Positions 23,222 through 32,714 of a stretch of 37,349 nt of DNA are shown here, piece by piece. Under the pieces are notes generated by a model that had not been told where the DNA came from, searched no databases, and saw only the letters and a program-made list of their open reading frames with translations. Position 1 is the stretch's first letter, and each line of letters begins with the position of its first letter. This stretch comes from Opitutia bacterium (GTDB taxonomy: Bacteria; Verrucomicrobiota; Verrucomicrobiia; Opitutales; Seribacteraceae), in the NCBI GenBank assembly GCA_002716045.1, contig PAZC01000050.1, positions 1-37,349 of the forward strand, read 5' to 3'. Made by a program: the position numbers and the translations under genes.

Positions 23222-24264
23222 GAGTAAACCAGTCGAGTGTAATAACGGAGGTCGAGGTGTTTCTTGCCACTGACAGGTCGACTGTTGTAGTCGTTTGCCA
23301 GCCCCAACCGCAACTTCCAGCGCCCCCCTTTGGAAATTGGCATCTCCAATCCGGTGTCCTGCGTAATTCTGAAGTCGGTGAAGTCTTCAACGCTGGGTAC
23401 GTAGTCCAATTCGGAGACTAGTGCCAGGAACGAGTTCAGTTGATAAGAATATTCCAGTCCGAAATCGATTGCGGGACCATCCAGGCTGGTGCCGTCATTG
23501 AAGTCTTCGAATCTGAAAGCAATACCCGAACGAGTGTATAATTCTTGGTTGTCGCGTTTCAGGAGAGTGTACTTGATGCCAGCGGAGGTAGTGGACCGCA
23601 GGTCGACTTCCTCCAGTTTGTCAGATTCCAGATCGGCTTTTACGTACCAGCTCAAAATATCTCCGATCAAGGAGCTGTGTTCCACTCCTGCCTCTGTCTC
23701 ATCCGTCGTGGTCTCTCCGCTCTTTTGGCTTTTGTGATAGGATAAATGAAATTTTGTTTGTTCGCGTTTATTCCCATAGACACCCTTGAATTGTGAAGCC
23801 AATCCGAAATCGTCGGCATTGCCCGAACTGCCGGTAAGGTCGAAGGAAATGCTCGACTTCCATTTTTTCCGCAGAGCCTCGGCAGCTTTTTTTTCTGCAA
23901 TTAAATCGGGATCCGCGTCGGCTGCTCGCCATAATTGGAGTACCGCGCTTTTCGGTGTCACGGCGGGTACAGGGCCTTCTACCAAAAGAGATTGTCCGGC
24001 CCTCTCTTCCACGCGGCCCCTGGGCTCGGATCCGTCGGAAAGTCGCAGGAACGCCTCCTTGTCAGTGGAAAAACTGGCGACTTTTTCCAACTCTATGCTT
24101 ATCGTGCCGGCAAAGGGGGTTTCTAGCTTGAGGGTGCCTTTGTCAATCACCTCGATGCGCCCGTTCAAGACAGAACCGCCCGTTGTGCGGACAATGTCTG
24201 CCAAGCTGGCATGAGACAAGATAAGAGCTAGTCCGCAGGGCAATATTCGTGACAATGAATTCAT
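23212..24264 (-). CDS. DUF481 (YdiY-like) outer-membrane beta-barrel protein
   Basis: A 350-residue exported protein. A signal peptide covers residues 1-23 (cleavage near LSHASLA-D). The next about 100 residues repeat short beta hairpins (VRTTGGSVLNGRIEVID, EKVASFSTD), followed by an Ala/Lys-rich link (IAEKKAAEALRKKW). The C-terminal about 220 residues are amphipathic strands typical of a DUF481 barrel (SISFDLTGSSGNAD, FGLEYSYQLNSFLAL, WKLRLGLANDYNS) and end in LVYSWE. The ATG at 24264 is used; a TTG at 24270 is an alternative. Function of DUF481 is not established. Coupled to the downstream PHP gene. Confidence 0.83.
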   Translation of the reverse strand: MNSLSRILPCGLALILSHASLADIVRTTGGSVLNGRIEVIDKGTLKLETPFAGTISIELEKVASFSTDKEAFLRLSDGSEPRGRVEERAGQSLLVEGPVPAVTPKSAVLQLWRAADADPDLIAEKKAAEALRKKWKSSISFDLTGSSGNADDFGLASQFKGVYGNKREQTKFHLSYHKSQKSGETTTDETEAGVEHSSLIGDILSWYVKADLESDKLEEVDLRSTTSAGIKYTLLKRDNQELYTRSGIAFRFEDFNDGTSLDGPAIDFGLEYSYQLNSFLALVSELDYVPSVEDFTDFRITQDTGLEMPISKGGRWKLRLGLANDYNSRPVSGKKHLDLRYYTRLVYSWE

Positions 24265-24308
24265 GTTCAATCGCTATGTTATTAGAGGATCTGGCCCAAG
24301 GGAATGCC

Positions 24309-25121
<813 letters not shown>

Positions 25122-25129
<8 letters not shown>

Positions 25130-25583
25130 GGTTGCTTTGCCCCAAGTCTGTTATGCCGCGAGTGAATTCTTCGGCGTCGCGATAGTCTTCGTGGAAACTG
25201 GCGAAGCGTAGCCAGGCAATTTCATCTATGGGTTGAAGTTTCGTAAGGATTGCTTCGCCAATTGCTCGACTGGGGAATTCCACTTCATACTCGTTTTCAA
25301 GTGACTTCATTACCTCCGAGACGAGGAGCTCGATTTGCTCGAACTCCAATGGTCTTTTTTCCGTTGCCTTGCGTATGCCTGAAATGATTTTGCTACGATC
25401 AAAGCTTTCTCTCCGTCCGTCGCGTTTTACCACGATCACATCTTCCCGCAGAATCTCCTCGATGGTTGTGAAACGGTGGTTGCATTCAATGCATTCACGC
25501 CTTCGCCGAATCGATCGCGAATCTTTTGCAGTGCGGGTTTCAAGCACTTTTGTCTCCGTCGAAGAACACTTGCGGCAACGCAT
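25122..25583 (-). CDS. nrdR: Transcriptional repressor NrdR (ribonucleotide reductase regulator)
   Basis: A 153-residue repressor of ribonucleotide reductase genes. The zinc ribbon has C3, C6, C31 and C34 (RCRKCSST and ECIECNHRF), with SRSIRRRREC in between as in all NrdR proteins. The ATP-cone spans about residues 47-137 (VIVVKRDGRRESFDRSKII). It senses ATP/dATP and binds NrdR boxes upstream of nrd operons; I see none in this window. The start at 25583 directly follows the trpG stop. Confidence 0.96.
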
Positions 25584-26177
25584 TCAGTTCTCCTCTGTGA
25601 GTTCGGGCTTACAGCTATCGATGAAGTTTTTCAAAATAGTTGCGCCACTCTCGGTGGCTAGTGATTCAGGATGAAATTGGACTCCCCAAACGGGCATTTC
25701 CCGATGGCTTACAGCCATGATTTCACCCTCCTTTGTTTCGGCCGTGATCTCCAGGCAGTCGGGGAGGCTTGGCCGATCTAGAATCAGGGAATGGTAACGG
25801 GTTGCCTCGAAGCCGCAGGGCAGTCCCTTGAACAGATCTTTTTCATTATGCTGGATGGGTGATGTCTTGCCATGCATCAGGCGATCAGCCCGCACCACCT
25901 TTCCGCCGAAGTGTTGGCCTACGCACTGATGGCCAAGGCACACGCCCAGAATAGGCGTCTTGCCTGCAAAAGAACCGATCATATCCAGGCTGACACCCGC
26001 TTGATCCGGGTCACATGGACCGGGGGATATGACCACTCCATCCGGATCGAGAGCAAGTGCCTCCTCGGTTGTGATTGAGTCGTTGCGATATATGTTCGGC
26101 GACACTCCCAGTTGCCCGAAATCTTGCACCAAGTTATAGGTGAATGAATCGAAGTTGTCTATAACCAGCAGCTTCAT
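25584..26177 (-). CDS. trpG: Glutamine amidotransferase, anthranilate synthase component II
   Basis: A 197-residue class I amidotransferase. It begins with [14 protein letters not shown], has the oxyanion motif SPGPCDP, nucleophile C80 in GVCLGHQ, and H169/E171 in [10 protein letters not shown]. The sequence [13 protein letters not shown] and HGKTSPI is typical of the TrpG/PabA family. No trpE or other trp gene is nearby. A separate pabA lies in the folate cluster, so I infer this copy serves anthranilate synthase, but an amphibolic role remains possible. It abuts nrdR. Confidence 0.85.
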   Translation of the reverse strand: MKLLVIDNFDSFTYNLVQDFGQLGVSPNIYRNDSITTEEALALDPDGVVISPGPCDPDQAGVSLDMIGSFAGKTPILGVCLGHQCVGQHFGGKVVRADRLMHGKTSPIQHNEKDLFKGLPCGFEATRYHSLILDRPSLPDCLEITAETKEGEIMAVSHREMPVWGVQFHPESLATESGATILKNFIDSCKPELTEEN

Positions 26178-26228
26178 TCGGATGCAATAAGATGGATCAT
26201 AGACCAGCCAAAAACAAATGGGTGTCCT

Positions 26229-27122
26229 TCACGAACTAGGTCGCCGAACGGCCAGCTTCTTAAGCAGGTCCTTTAGTGAGAAATGCTTTCCCGGACAGAC
26301 CGTGTGTCCGGGATGCAAGCACTTGTGAGAGGTGATTTTGGAGTCCGGGATGCCTGTCTTGGCCGCAAGGTATCGGCACAATCCTTCCAAGCTCTTCAAT
26401 TGGGCTGCCGTTGGTCGCCGTGTCTCAAAGTTGCCTATGAGGCAAATACCTATGCTCTCCTTGTTCCATTGCAGTCGTTTGACGTGACCACCGTCGAATT
26501 GGTTTTTCCATCTCCCACCGATATATATTTCTCCATCCTTCGCCTTTCTGGACCCATTTGAAATAACGAAGTGGTATGCGAGACCATTTTTCATTTTTCG
26601 CTGGTTCTTGTGGACCTGATGCATGTTTTCGGCATCGTCCACGTTAGTGGCGCTGTGATGGATCACGATTCGCTTCCATTTGCCTCGTGTCGGCTTGGTA
26701 CGGTTAAGCTCCTTGATGATGCTGGAACCAAGGAGCGGAGGGAGCGGTGCGGCTTTGCCAAAGGGAATGAGCAGTTTTTGGCCAACACGGATCAAGTTAG
26801 GCTTGGAGATTCCATTGTAGCTGGCCAGCTTGCTCGCGCTCAAGCCGTAGTTGGCCGCTATCACGCTAAGGCTCTCTCCCGATTTCACCACATGGGGAAC
26901 CTGCTTTATCGAACCGTCAGGTATCTGCAGTTTTTTCCCGACCACCAAGTGATTCGGATTGGATAACCCGTTGATCAACTGAAGCGTCTTGACGGACACC
27001 CCGTATCGGTTGGCAATGCCTCCGAGTGTTTCGTTCCGTTGAACAATGTGCTCATGCCCGGCCCATGCGGCCACGCCCATGACCACCACGCTCATCATCA
27101 ATCCTACCCTTAAGCGAAGCAT
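26229..27122 (-). CDS. N-acetylmuramoyl-L-alanine amidase with two LysM domains
   Basis: A 297-residue exported peptidoglycan hydrolase. A signal peptide covers about residues 1-21. LysM 1 (25-68: HIVQRNETLGGIANRYG) and LysM 2 (76-120: HVVKSGESLSVIAANYG) bind glycan strands. From about 149 there is an amidase_2/PGRP-type domain with IVIHHSATN (H155/H156 region), AYHFVISNG, NKESIGICLIGNFE, and SHKCLHPGHTVCPGKHF, which holds the further zinc His and Cys. Likely cleaves the muramyl-L-alanine bond in growth or recycling. First gene of the minus-strand run that ends in the PHP gene. Confidence 0.92.
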   Translation of the reverse strand: MLRLRVGLMMSVVVMGVAAWAGHEHIVQRNETLGGIANRYGVSVKTLQLINGLSNPNHLVVGKKLQIPDGSIKQVPHVVKSGESLSVIAANYGLSASKLASYNGISKPNLIRVGQKLLIPFGKAAPLPPLLGSSIIKELNRTKPTRGKWKRIVIHHSATNVDDAENMHQVHKNQRKMKNGLAYHFVISNGSRKAKDGEIYIGGRWKNQFDGGHVKRLQWNKESIGICLIGNFETRRPTAAQLKSLEGLCRYLAAKTGIPDSKITSHKCLHPGHTVCPGKHFSLKDLLKKLAVRRPSS

Positions 27123-27230
27123 TTATCCCTCGGACACTTTCTTGTGGGAAATCGTTCGGTAGCGCAACCGAGAAACGCATTTTGTTGATAACTTCCTTCA
27201 ACACTCTCACTTTTCATTTTGCCTCGGGCA

Positions 27231-27259
27231 TTGCTGGCAACTCTTTTTCAAGCTAAAAT
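27231..27259 (+). promoter_or_regulatory. Candidate sigma-70 promoter for the surface-protein gene
   Basis: TTGCTG (27231-27236) and TAAAAT (27254-27259) are separated by exactly 17 bases, about 85 bases before the start codon at 27344. The -10 matches 5 of 6, the -35 only 3 of 6. No other good hexamer pair was seen in this 221-base gap, which otherwise holds a weak 5-base inverted repeat at 27156-27171 and the hairpin at 27319-27338. Confidence 0.3.
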
Positions 27260-27318
27260 TATGGATCAAAACCAAAATTGGGCAAATCCGTTGAATTTAA
27301 GGATTGTCATGGCCGACC

Positions 27319-27338
27319 GACTTATAAGAGTAAGTCGC
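27319..27338 (+). promoter_or_regulatory. Hairpin just before the surface-protein start codon
   Basis: CGACTTA (27319-27325) and TAAGTCG (27332-27338) are perfect 7-base arms around TAAGAG. The 3' arm ends five bases before the ATG at 27344. If this ATG is the real start, the stem would occupy the ribosome-landing site and could lower or control translation. If a TTG at 27278 is used instead, it is inside the gene. Confidence 0.35.
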
Positions 27339-27343
27339 ACACG

Positions 27344-30300
27344 ATGCAAGTTGTTGCCCGCCATGCCAATCTTTCACACAAAGCCGTGAGGTTCCTTTCC
27401 GCCAAGCTTACTTTTTTGGTGGCGCTTGCCATCGGTAGTCTTGAGTACGCCACCACTTTGGATGCCAAGGTGATCTACGTGAAGGCCTTGGCTACTGGCG
27501 CTGGTGGCGATGGTACCAGTTGGGCGCAGGCCATGGCTTTGTCCGATGCCTTGGCTGCTGCCTCTGGCGGTGATGATCTCTACTTGGCCGGTGGCACTTA
27601 TGGTTCCACCGACAACAACACCAATGCGGCTGCTTCCGACGAACAAGCGAGTTCCATCTTTACCGTTTCAAGTGCCGTCAATATCTATGGTGGGTTCAAT
27701 GGTTCCACTCATGATTCCATTGACGATCGCTTTAGCGGGCAGCCCAATAATATTTTCGCCGGTCACCCAAGTTCAACTACCACTATCCTGGGGGCAAATG
27801 GCAAACGACCGCTTTATCTTAAGGCCAATGCTCGTTTGGACGGATTGACCATTCAAGGCGGAAGTAACGTTGCCGGTGAGGGCGGCGGGGTTTACGTCAA
27901 AAGCGGAGCCACCATCTGGAAATGTAAGATCAAGAGTAATTCCGCTACGAGCAATGGAGGCGGCCTCTACGTCAAAGCCGGGACGGTGAAGTTTGTCTGG
28001 AGTTACCTGCAAAGCAATACCAGCTCGGGTGACGGTGGTGGCTTTTATTTTGAAACGGCCAGTTCCGCCACCATGAAGGCAGTGAATTCCTACTTTACCT
28101 CCAATACGGCAGCAGGAAAAGGTGGAGCGGGTTCGCTCCGTTCCAGCGTGGCCCATACTTTTGAGGGATGTTCCTTCAGCGGGTCTTCTGCTTCCTCCGG
28201 TAGGACCATGGTAATTCAGCAGGCGACTTTCAAGTACTGCACCTTTTCAACCGGGACCAGTTTCGATAACATGTTCTTTGCTATTTCCACCCCCACTTTT
28301 TCCGGCAGTAGATTTCCCAATGCCACAATTGCCACTGATGCCGGAGGCACTGATAATTCCGGTGCCGCAGGTACCTCCACTGCAAATCTGCCCACCGATG
28401 GTCAGGACGTCGACGGGGATGGGAAGACATCGGAAAGCTTGCCTTTGGATATTCGAGGCTACGTTCGAGACCAAACTTATGGCGCCACCTCCACATCCTC
28501 CAACCAGTTGGTGACCTATGCCATCAACGTAACGCTTCAATCCGAAATCGCCAATGATCCCGACTTTGATGCGGCCTTGTTCAGTGTTACCGGAGCCAAT
28601 CCCTTGGAGGATGGCGAGGTAGCTTCTCTACGGGCTGTTCCTGCGCCCCATTGGGATTTTGTTGGTTGGTCTGGAGGTGCGACCAGTACCTCGAACCCTC
28701 TTTCCATCACTGGCACCAATTCTGAACAAAACTTTGTCGCCACTTTCAGGAAAACCGTTTTCACCCTCACTCTCAATTCGTCGGTCACCCAAGTTGACTT
28801 GCTTGGTGACTGGGTCGATATCTCTTCCATCAAGACAGGCGGCGGAGCCACTATAAACGTTGGGTTAGGCGATGAGTCCAATTCCTCCACCAATGGTTCT
28901 TATCCGAATACTGCGGTCATCACCGCTTTTCCTGCAGCGGGATACTATCTTAGGGATTGGGGTATTACAAGCGATACAGGCGTAGACGTGAACGCGAGTA
29001 CAAGCGCCGATTACAATGCAACATCTCCTCTCACCTTGACCTACGAGGCGAATTGGACGGTCACCCCTTATTTCGCGGAGGCCCTTTATACCCTTAACGT
29101 GGAAACCGAGACGCTTGAGAGTTCTCTTAACGGTGGTGCCGCCTATGCCAACGGTCGGGAATTTCGAGTCGGAAATGAAGCCATAGTGTATTTCACTCCA
29201 GCCACCGACTTCCAGTTGGCTTATATGACCTTGACCAATAACGTTGGTCAGGAAGTCAATGCCACCACCTTGACTGACGGTAATGGGATGGCTCCCGTCA
29301 TCGATGAGGTGAACGGAAAAATGACCTTCACTTTGGGCGGTGACCTTGGCATTGACATGATTGCGAAGGCCTATTTCGAGCCCATTTCCCACGGCATCAG
29401 CATTGCGCCCAGTTACGAGGGGATTGATCCTTCCCTTGTCACACTCGCTGAACCTGCCATTCTCTCCACTGGCGGAGTGCCCACAGGTTCGCTTTTGGGG
29501 AATGGCAAATATACCGCCGGCACCATTCTGCAGATCTCCGCCGCTGTGGTGGGTGATCCCAATAGAGTGGAGGTCGAGTTCCAGTACGGAAATTCTTCTT
29601 TCAAGCCAAAGGCCGACGATACTGGCACATTTTCCTTCAATCCCACCTTGACCGAACCAATGGACATCAAGGTCATTTTCAGGGTGAAGCAATACAGCTT
29701 GAAGCAGAGGATTTACTTTGGGGATGGCAATGACACTTACGTGGAGTTGGTCTCCAAGTATTTCTGGGGGGACGAGGTGAATTCCACCGTGTCCTACGAT
29801 GCGGCCGGTTTTGATTTCAATGGAACCACTTATACCAATGGCAACGCGGCCCCATCCACCTTTACCCTGACCGATGATATTACGATTAACACTCGATTTC
29901 AGCGCAAACTACACCTAATTACCACCGCCGGCATGACTGCAGACGAAAATGGCACCTTGGTCGCAGGCGGTGGAACAGTCGCCGTCAAGCCCAGTCTTCT
30001 TGAGTTCGAGCATGGGCAACAGGTACAATTTCAAGCTATGCCGGATGATTCCTACCAGTTCGATCACTGGGAATGGTCCGGGTTGCAAAGCACCGACCAA
30101 GTCCTTTCTCTGACAGCGGAAAACCCTCTCGCCCTGGTCGCCGTTTTTGCTCCCCGCCAATATCGTTTTGATTTTCTGTCGGAGCCAAGGACAGGTGCCT
30201 CATGGTTTGCCAACAACGTCAGTTTTGCTGATGGTACCAGCGCAATCTTTACGCACGGAGACGTTATCGAAATACAAGCTGCTCCCACTGCCGGCTATGA

Positions 30301-31654
30301 TATCAATGGCACGATATCCATGGTGGATTCTTCAGGTGCGCCAGTTTCTTACCAGTCGGTTGCGGGTAGCTCCAAGAGGATTACCTTGACCGTTGATTCC
30401 AACGCCACGGTGTCCGGTGTTTTTTCCAGGGATTATGCCGATTTTGATGGAGATGGCCTCGATAATTACACCGAGAGCCTCTATGGCAGTAACCCCTACC
30501 TCAGTGATTCCGACGGTGATTCGATGGACGATAAGTGGGAGGTGACTTATTTTTTGAATCCAGTGGATCCTCTGGATGCAGGTAACGATGACGATTACGA
30601 CGGATTGACCAGTTTGCAGGAATTTCAAAGTGGCACTTTCCCCCGAAACCCCGATTCCAACGGTGATGGTATCGTGGACGTCTACAATCCCAAAGACACT
30701 GGGACTGCATTGCTGGAAGGATATTCCTTTGTCAAGGTCGACGTAGTTCCATTTGGGGCCGGCATTGTGACCGGCGAAGGCGCTTACGAGAATAACTCAA
30801 GCGCCACCATCACCCTTTATAAGGCAAATCCGGGCTATGTTTTCGTGAATTGGCAGGGGGATCTCTCTGGTTCCGATCGCAATGGCACCGTCTTTATTGA
30901 CACCAACAAAACCATCATTGCCAACTTTTCCTTTGATAACCGAGACACCGACGGCGATGGCATAGACAACTACAACGAGAGCTTGTACGGAACCGATGCC
31001 AACAGTACGGACACCGATGGCGACGGGATCAGGGACGACGTTGAAATCGCCGCCACCACGCAGGTGGCTGACCTGAACGTGACTGGTGTCTTCAATCCCA
31101 CCAAGAGCGATGCCGCTTTCTTGGCTTATTTGAGTAGTGTCAACCTCTCATCTGGTGTAACGAGTGGCTCCAGCGGGTCTGGTTCCGGTAGTTCTCTGCT
31201 TTATGATTTCATCAACGGATGGTTTTATACCTCGGCTTATGGTTGGTCTTTTGCTACCTCCAGTTCGGATAGTGTCTACAACAGCCGCGTTTCCACTTGG
31301 CTAAGCTTTCAACAAGATTCCAGCAATGCCTTGAAATTATACAAGTGGGACTACCCGAGCAAACAGTGGGTAGACTACGGTGTCGCTGGAATTAGCGGTC
31401 AATACAACTTGACCGTTACGAAGAACGTTGATGCTGGAGGGGAAGTTTCCGCCAGTAGTTCCTATGCTTCGGGTACGGAAGTAACTATCAAGGCAATTCC
31501 GAATCCGGGTTATCACTTCATTGGATGGGAAGGTGACGTTGTATCTTCGAATGCCTCTGCTTCCTTTGTCATCGACAAGAATATTTCAGTTCAGGCGGTG
31601 TTTCTAACCGATGCCGAGCTTTCCAACCTATTAGGTGGGACCCAAGGCAACTGA
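27344..31654 (+). CDS. Giant exported surface protein: beta-helix, repeat modules and calcium-type repeats
   Basis: A 1436-residue exported protein. A signal-type segment lies at residues 16-40 (KLTFLVALAIGSLEYA). Residues about 45-330 form a Gly-rich right-handed beta-helix with PMP-like repeats (GEGGGVYVKSGA, SNGGGLYVKAGT, GDGGGFYFETAS). From about 395 come roughly nine divergent beta modules, each with a G-W/Y-x-F/L-x-x-W core (HWDFVGWSGG, GYVFVNWQGD, GYHFIGWEGD) followed by an ANF/AVF ending, like InlB-type repeats. Two Asp-rich thrombospondin-3-like calcium segments lie between them (DFDGDGLDNYTESLYG, DTDGDGIDNYNESLYG). A Ser/Gly linker and an aromatic NGWFYTSAYGWSF unit precede the last module. 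No enzyme domain or LPXTG/PEP-CTERM signal is seen. Likely an adhesin or matrix protein. The frame is open to a TTG at 27278 as an alternative start. Confidence 0.82.
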   Translation: MQVVARHANLSHKAVRFLSAKLTFLVALAIGSLEYATTLDAKVIYVKALATGAGGDGTSWAQAMALSDALAAASGGDDLYLAGGTYGSTDNNTNAAASDEQASSIFTVSSAVNIYGGFNGSTHDSIDDRFSGQPNNIFAGHPSSTTTILGANGKRPLYLKANARLDGLTIQGGSNVAGEGGGVYVKSGATIWKCKIKSNSATSNGGGLYVKAGTVKFVWSYLQSNTSSGDGGGFYFETASSATMKAVNSYFTSNTAAGKGGAGSLRSSVAHTFEGCSFSGSSASSGRTMVIQQATFKYCTFSTGTSFDNMFFAISTPTFSGSRFPNATIATDAGGTDNSGAAGTSTANLPTDGQDVDGDGKTSESLPLDIRGYVRDQTYGATSTSSNQLVTYAINVTLQSEIANDPDFDAALFSVTGANPLEDGEVASLRAVPAPHWDFVGWSGGATSTSNPLSITGTNSEQNFVATFRKTVFTLTLNSSVTQVDLLGDWVDISSIKTGGGATINVGLGDESNSSTNGSYPNTAVITAFPAAGYYLRDWGITSDTGVDVNASTSADYNATSPLTLTYEANWTVTPYFAEALYTLNVETETLESSLNGGAAYANGREFRVGNEAIVYFTPATDFQLAYMTLTNNVGQEVNATTLTDGNGMAPVIDEVNGKMTFTLGGDLGIDMIAKAYFEPISHGISIAPSYEGIDPSLVTLAEPAILSTGGVPTGSLLGNGKYTAGTILQISAAVVGDPNRVEVEFQYGNSSFKPKADDTGTFSFNPTLTEPMDIKVIFRVKQYSLKQRIYFGDGNDTYVELVSKYFWGDEVNSTVSYDAAGFDFNGTTYTNGNAAPSTFTLTDDITINTRFQRKLHLITTAGMTADENGTLVAGGGTVAVKPSLLEFEHGQQVQFQAMPDDSYQFDHWEWSGLQSTDQVLSLTAENPLALVAVFAPRQYRFDFLSEPRTGASWFANNVSFADGTSAIFTHGDVIEIQAAPTAGYDINGTISMVDSSGAPVSYQSVAGSSKRITLTVDSNATVSGVFSRDYADFDGDGLDNYTESLYGSNPYLSDSDGDSMDDKWEVTYFLNPVDPLDAGNDDDYDGLTSLQEFQSGTFPRNPDSNGDGIVDVYNPKDTGTALLEGYSFVKVDVVPFGAGIVTGEGAYENNSSATITLYKANPGYVFVNWQGDLSGSDRNGTVFIDTNKTIIANFSFDNRDTDGDGIDNYNESLYGTDANSTDTDGDGIRDDVEIAATTQVADLNVTGVFNPTKSDAAFLAYLSSVNLSSGVTSGSSGSGSGSSLLYDFINGWFYTSAYGWSFATSSSDSVYNSRVSTWLSFQQDSSNALKLYKWDYPSKQWVDYGVAGISGQYNLTVTKNVDAGGEVSASSSYASGTEVTIKAIPNPGYHFIGWEGDVVSSNASASFVIDKNISVQAVFLTDAELSNLLGGTQGN

Positions 31655-31676
31655 TTCTCCGCTCGCTTCTCCTTTC

Positions 31677-32708
31677 ATGTTCTTGAGAAAACATTTTCTT
31701 CTGCCGGCCTTGTTATTTCTTGGTCTTTCCTACTTCCTTCAAGCGGCCAACGAGGAGGACATGGGGCCGCATGATGCTTTTCCTCAAGCTTATGGGAGGC
31801 TGGGTGAAAAAAGCGTTTATCATCAAAACCGGGTCAGGGGCATGAAGCAGGATCTCAATGATTACGGTGGTCGGGTCTATGATCTGCGTCGCCGTTTTGA
31901 TCTCATTTTCAAGAACAAGGAAACCGATCAGCCTCCACCCGCTCGGTTTGAAATCGGAGAGGCTGTCAATTGGCGCCAACAAGGAACTAAATCAAGTGTG
32001 ACTTACCAAGGGCCCTCCACGCCGCACCGCTTGCGGCAAAGGGATTCTCGGATATTCTCGAGAGATCCTGTCGGTGGAAACCCGGCCGTGACGGATCCAA
32101 CGGCTGGTTCAGAAGATGAAAAGTCGCCCTTGGCTTTCGTTGTGGAAGGTCCGGATCAAAAGCCTCGGGCCCAACAGGCGACGGTCGTCGTTAGAAGGAA
32201 ATTCGAATACTATGTCCTGCCTCGTTTCGGCATGACTCTGCCAACGAATAGTGATTACAAGACAGGCCTTGCTTTTTCAGCCACTGGCGGGGTAGTGCGA
32301 GGTGATTGGCGTTTTGGCGTGGATTTCACTTATTCTTCCAGTGATTCATCTTTCACGCAATCCATCCCCGGGCTCACGACGAGCCACGTTCATCCGGGTG
32401 AGGGAGAAAACACTGCCCTTGCCCTGCTCGTCGGGGTTACCCGAGACATCCCCTTGGGCGCAGGTTGGACAGGCTCCGTTGGGCTGGGCATCGGCGGAGG
32501 GTGGGGCGTTTCCGATAACGAAGTAAAGATTGCCGGTTCAACCTCTCGTTCTTGGGAAGACAACTCGGGTGGTTTCGCCTGGCAACTTGGTCTAGGGGCT
32601 CGCCGTCCGTTGGGTGAAGCTTCTTCCTTGTTTCTCGGCTACCGTTACCTCGGACATCCCACGATGTCTTCACATAACCTTGAGGCCGGAGCCGAGCTCG
32701 GTTTCTAG
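31677..32708 (+). CDS. Outer-membrane beta-barrel protein
   Basis: A 343-residue exported protein. A signal peptide covers residues 1-23 (FLLPALLFLGLSYFLQAANE). A charged, probably periplasmic part follows to about 185 (YDLRRRFDLIFKN, KSPLAFVVEG). Residues about 195-343 alternate amphipathic strands (YVLPRFGMTLP, WRFGVDFTYSSS, WTGSVGLGIGGGWGV, SLFLGYRYLGH), ending in AGAELGF with the C-terminal Phe used by the BAM machinery. It resembles OmpA/OprF-like small barrels, but no family name is certain. It starts 22 bases after the giant protein and may help anchor or export it. The ATG at 31677 has no strong ribosome binding site. Confidence 0.72.
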   Translation: MFLRKHFLLPALLFLGLSYFLQAANEEDMGPHDAFPQAYGRLGEKSVYHQNRVRGMKQDLNDYGGRVYDLRRRFDLIFKNKETDQPPPARFEIGEAVNWRQQGTKSSVTYQGPSTPHRLRQRDSRIFSRDPVGGNPAVTDPTAGSEDEKSPLAFVVEGPDQKPRAQQATVVVRRKFEYYVLPRFGMTLPTNSDYKTGLAFSATGGVVRGDWRFGVDFTYSSSDSSFTQSIPGLTTSHVHPGEGENTALALLVGVTRDIPLGAGWTGSVGLGIGGGWGVSDNEVKIAGSTSRSWEDNSGGFAWQLGLGARRPLGEASSLFLGYRYLGHPTMSSHNLEAGAELGF

Positions 32709-32714
32709 ATTGCA

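Noticed and set aside
27156-27171. Inverted repeat TCGGT/ACCGA upstream of the LysM amidase
   Set aside because: Only 5 pairs, expected by chance in a gap of this size.
27261-27389. 42-residue reading frame overlapping the start of the giant surface protein
   Set aside because: It could be a leader peptide, but has no Shine-Dalgarno sequence, ordinary composition and overlaps the signal peptide of the real gene in another frame.
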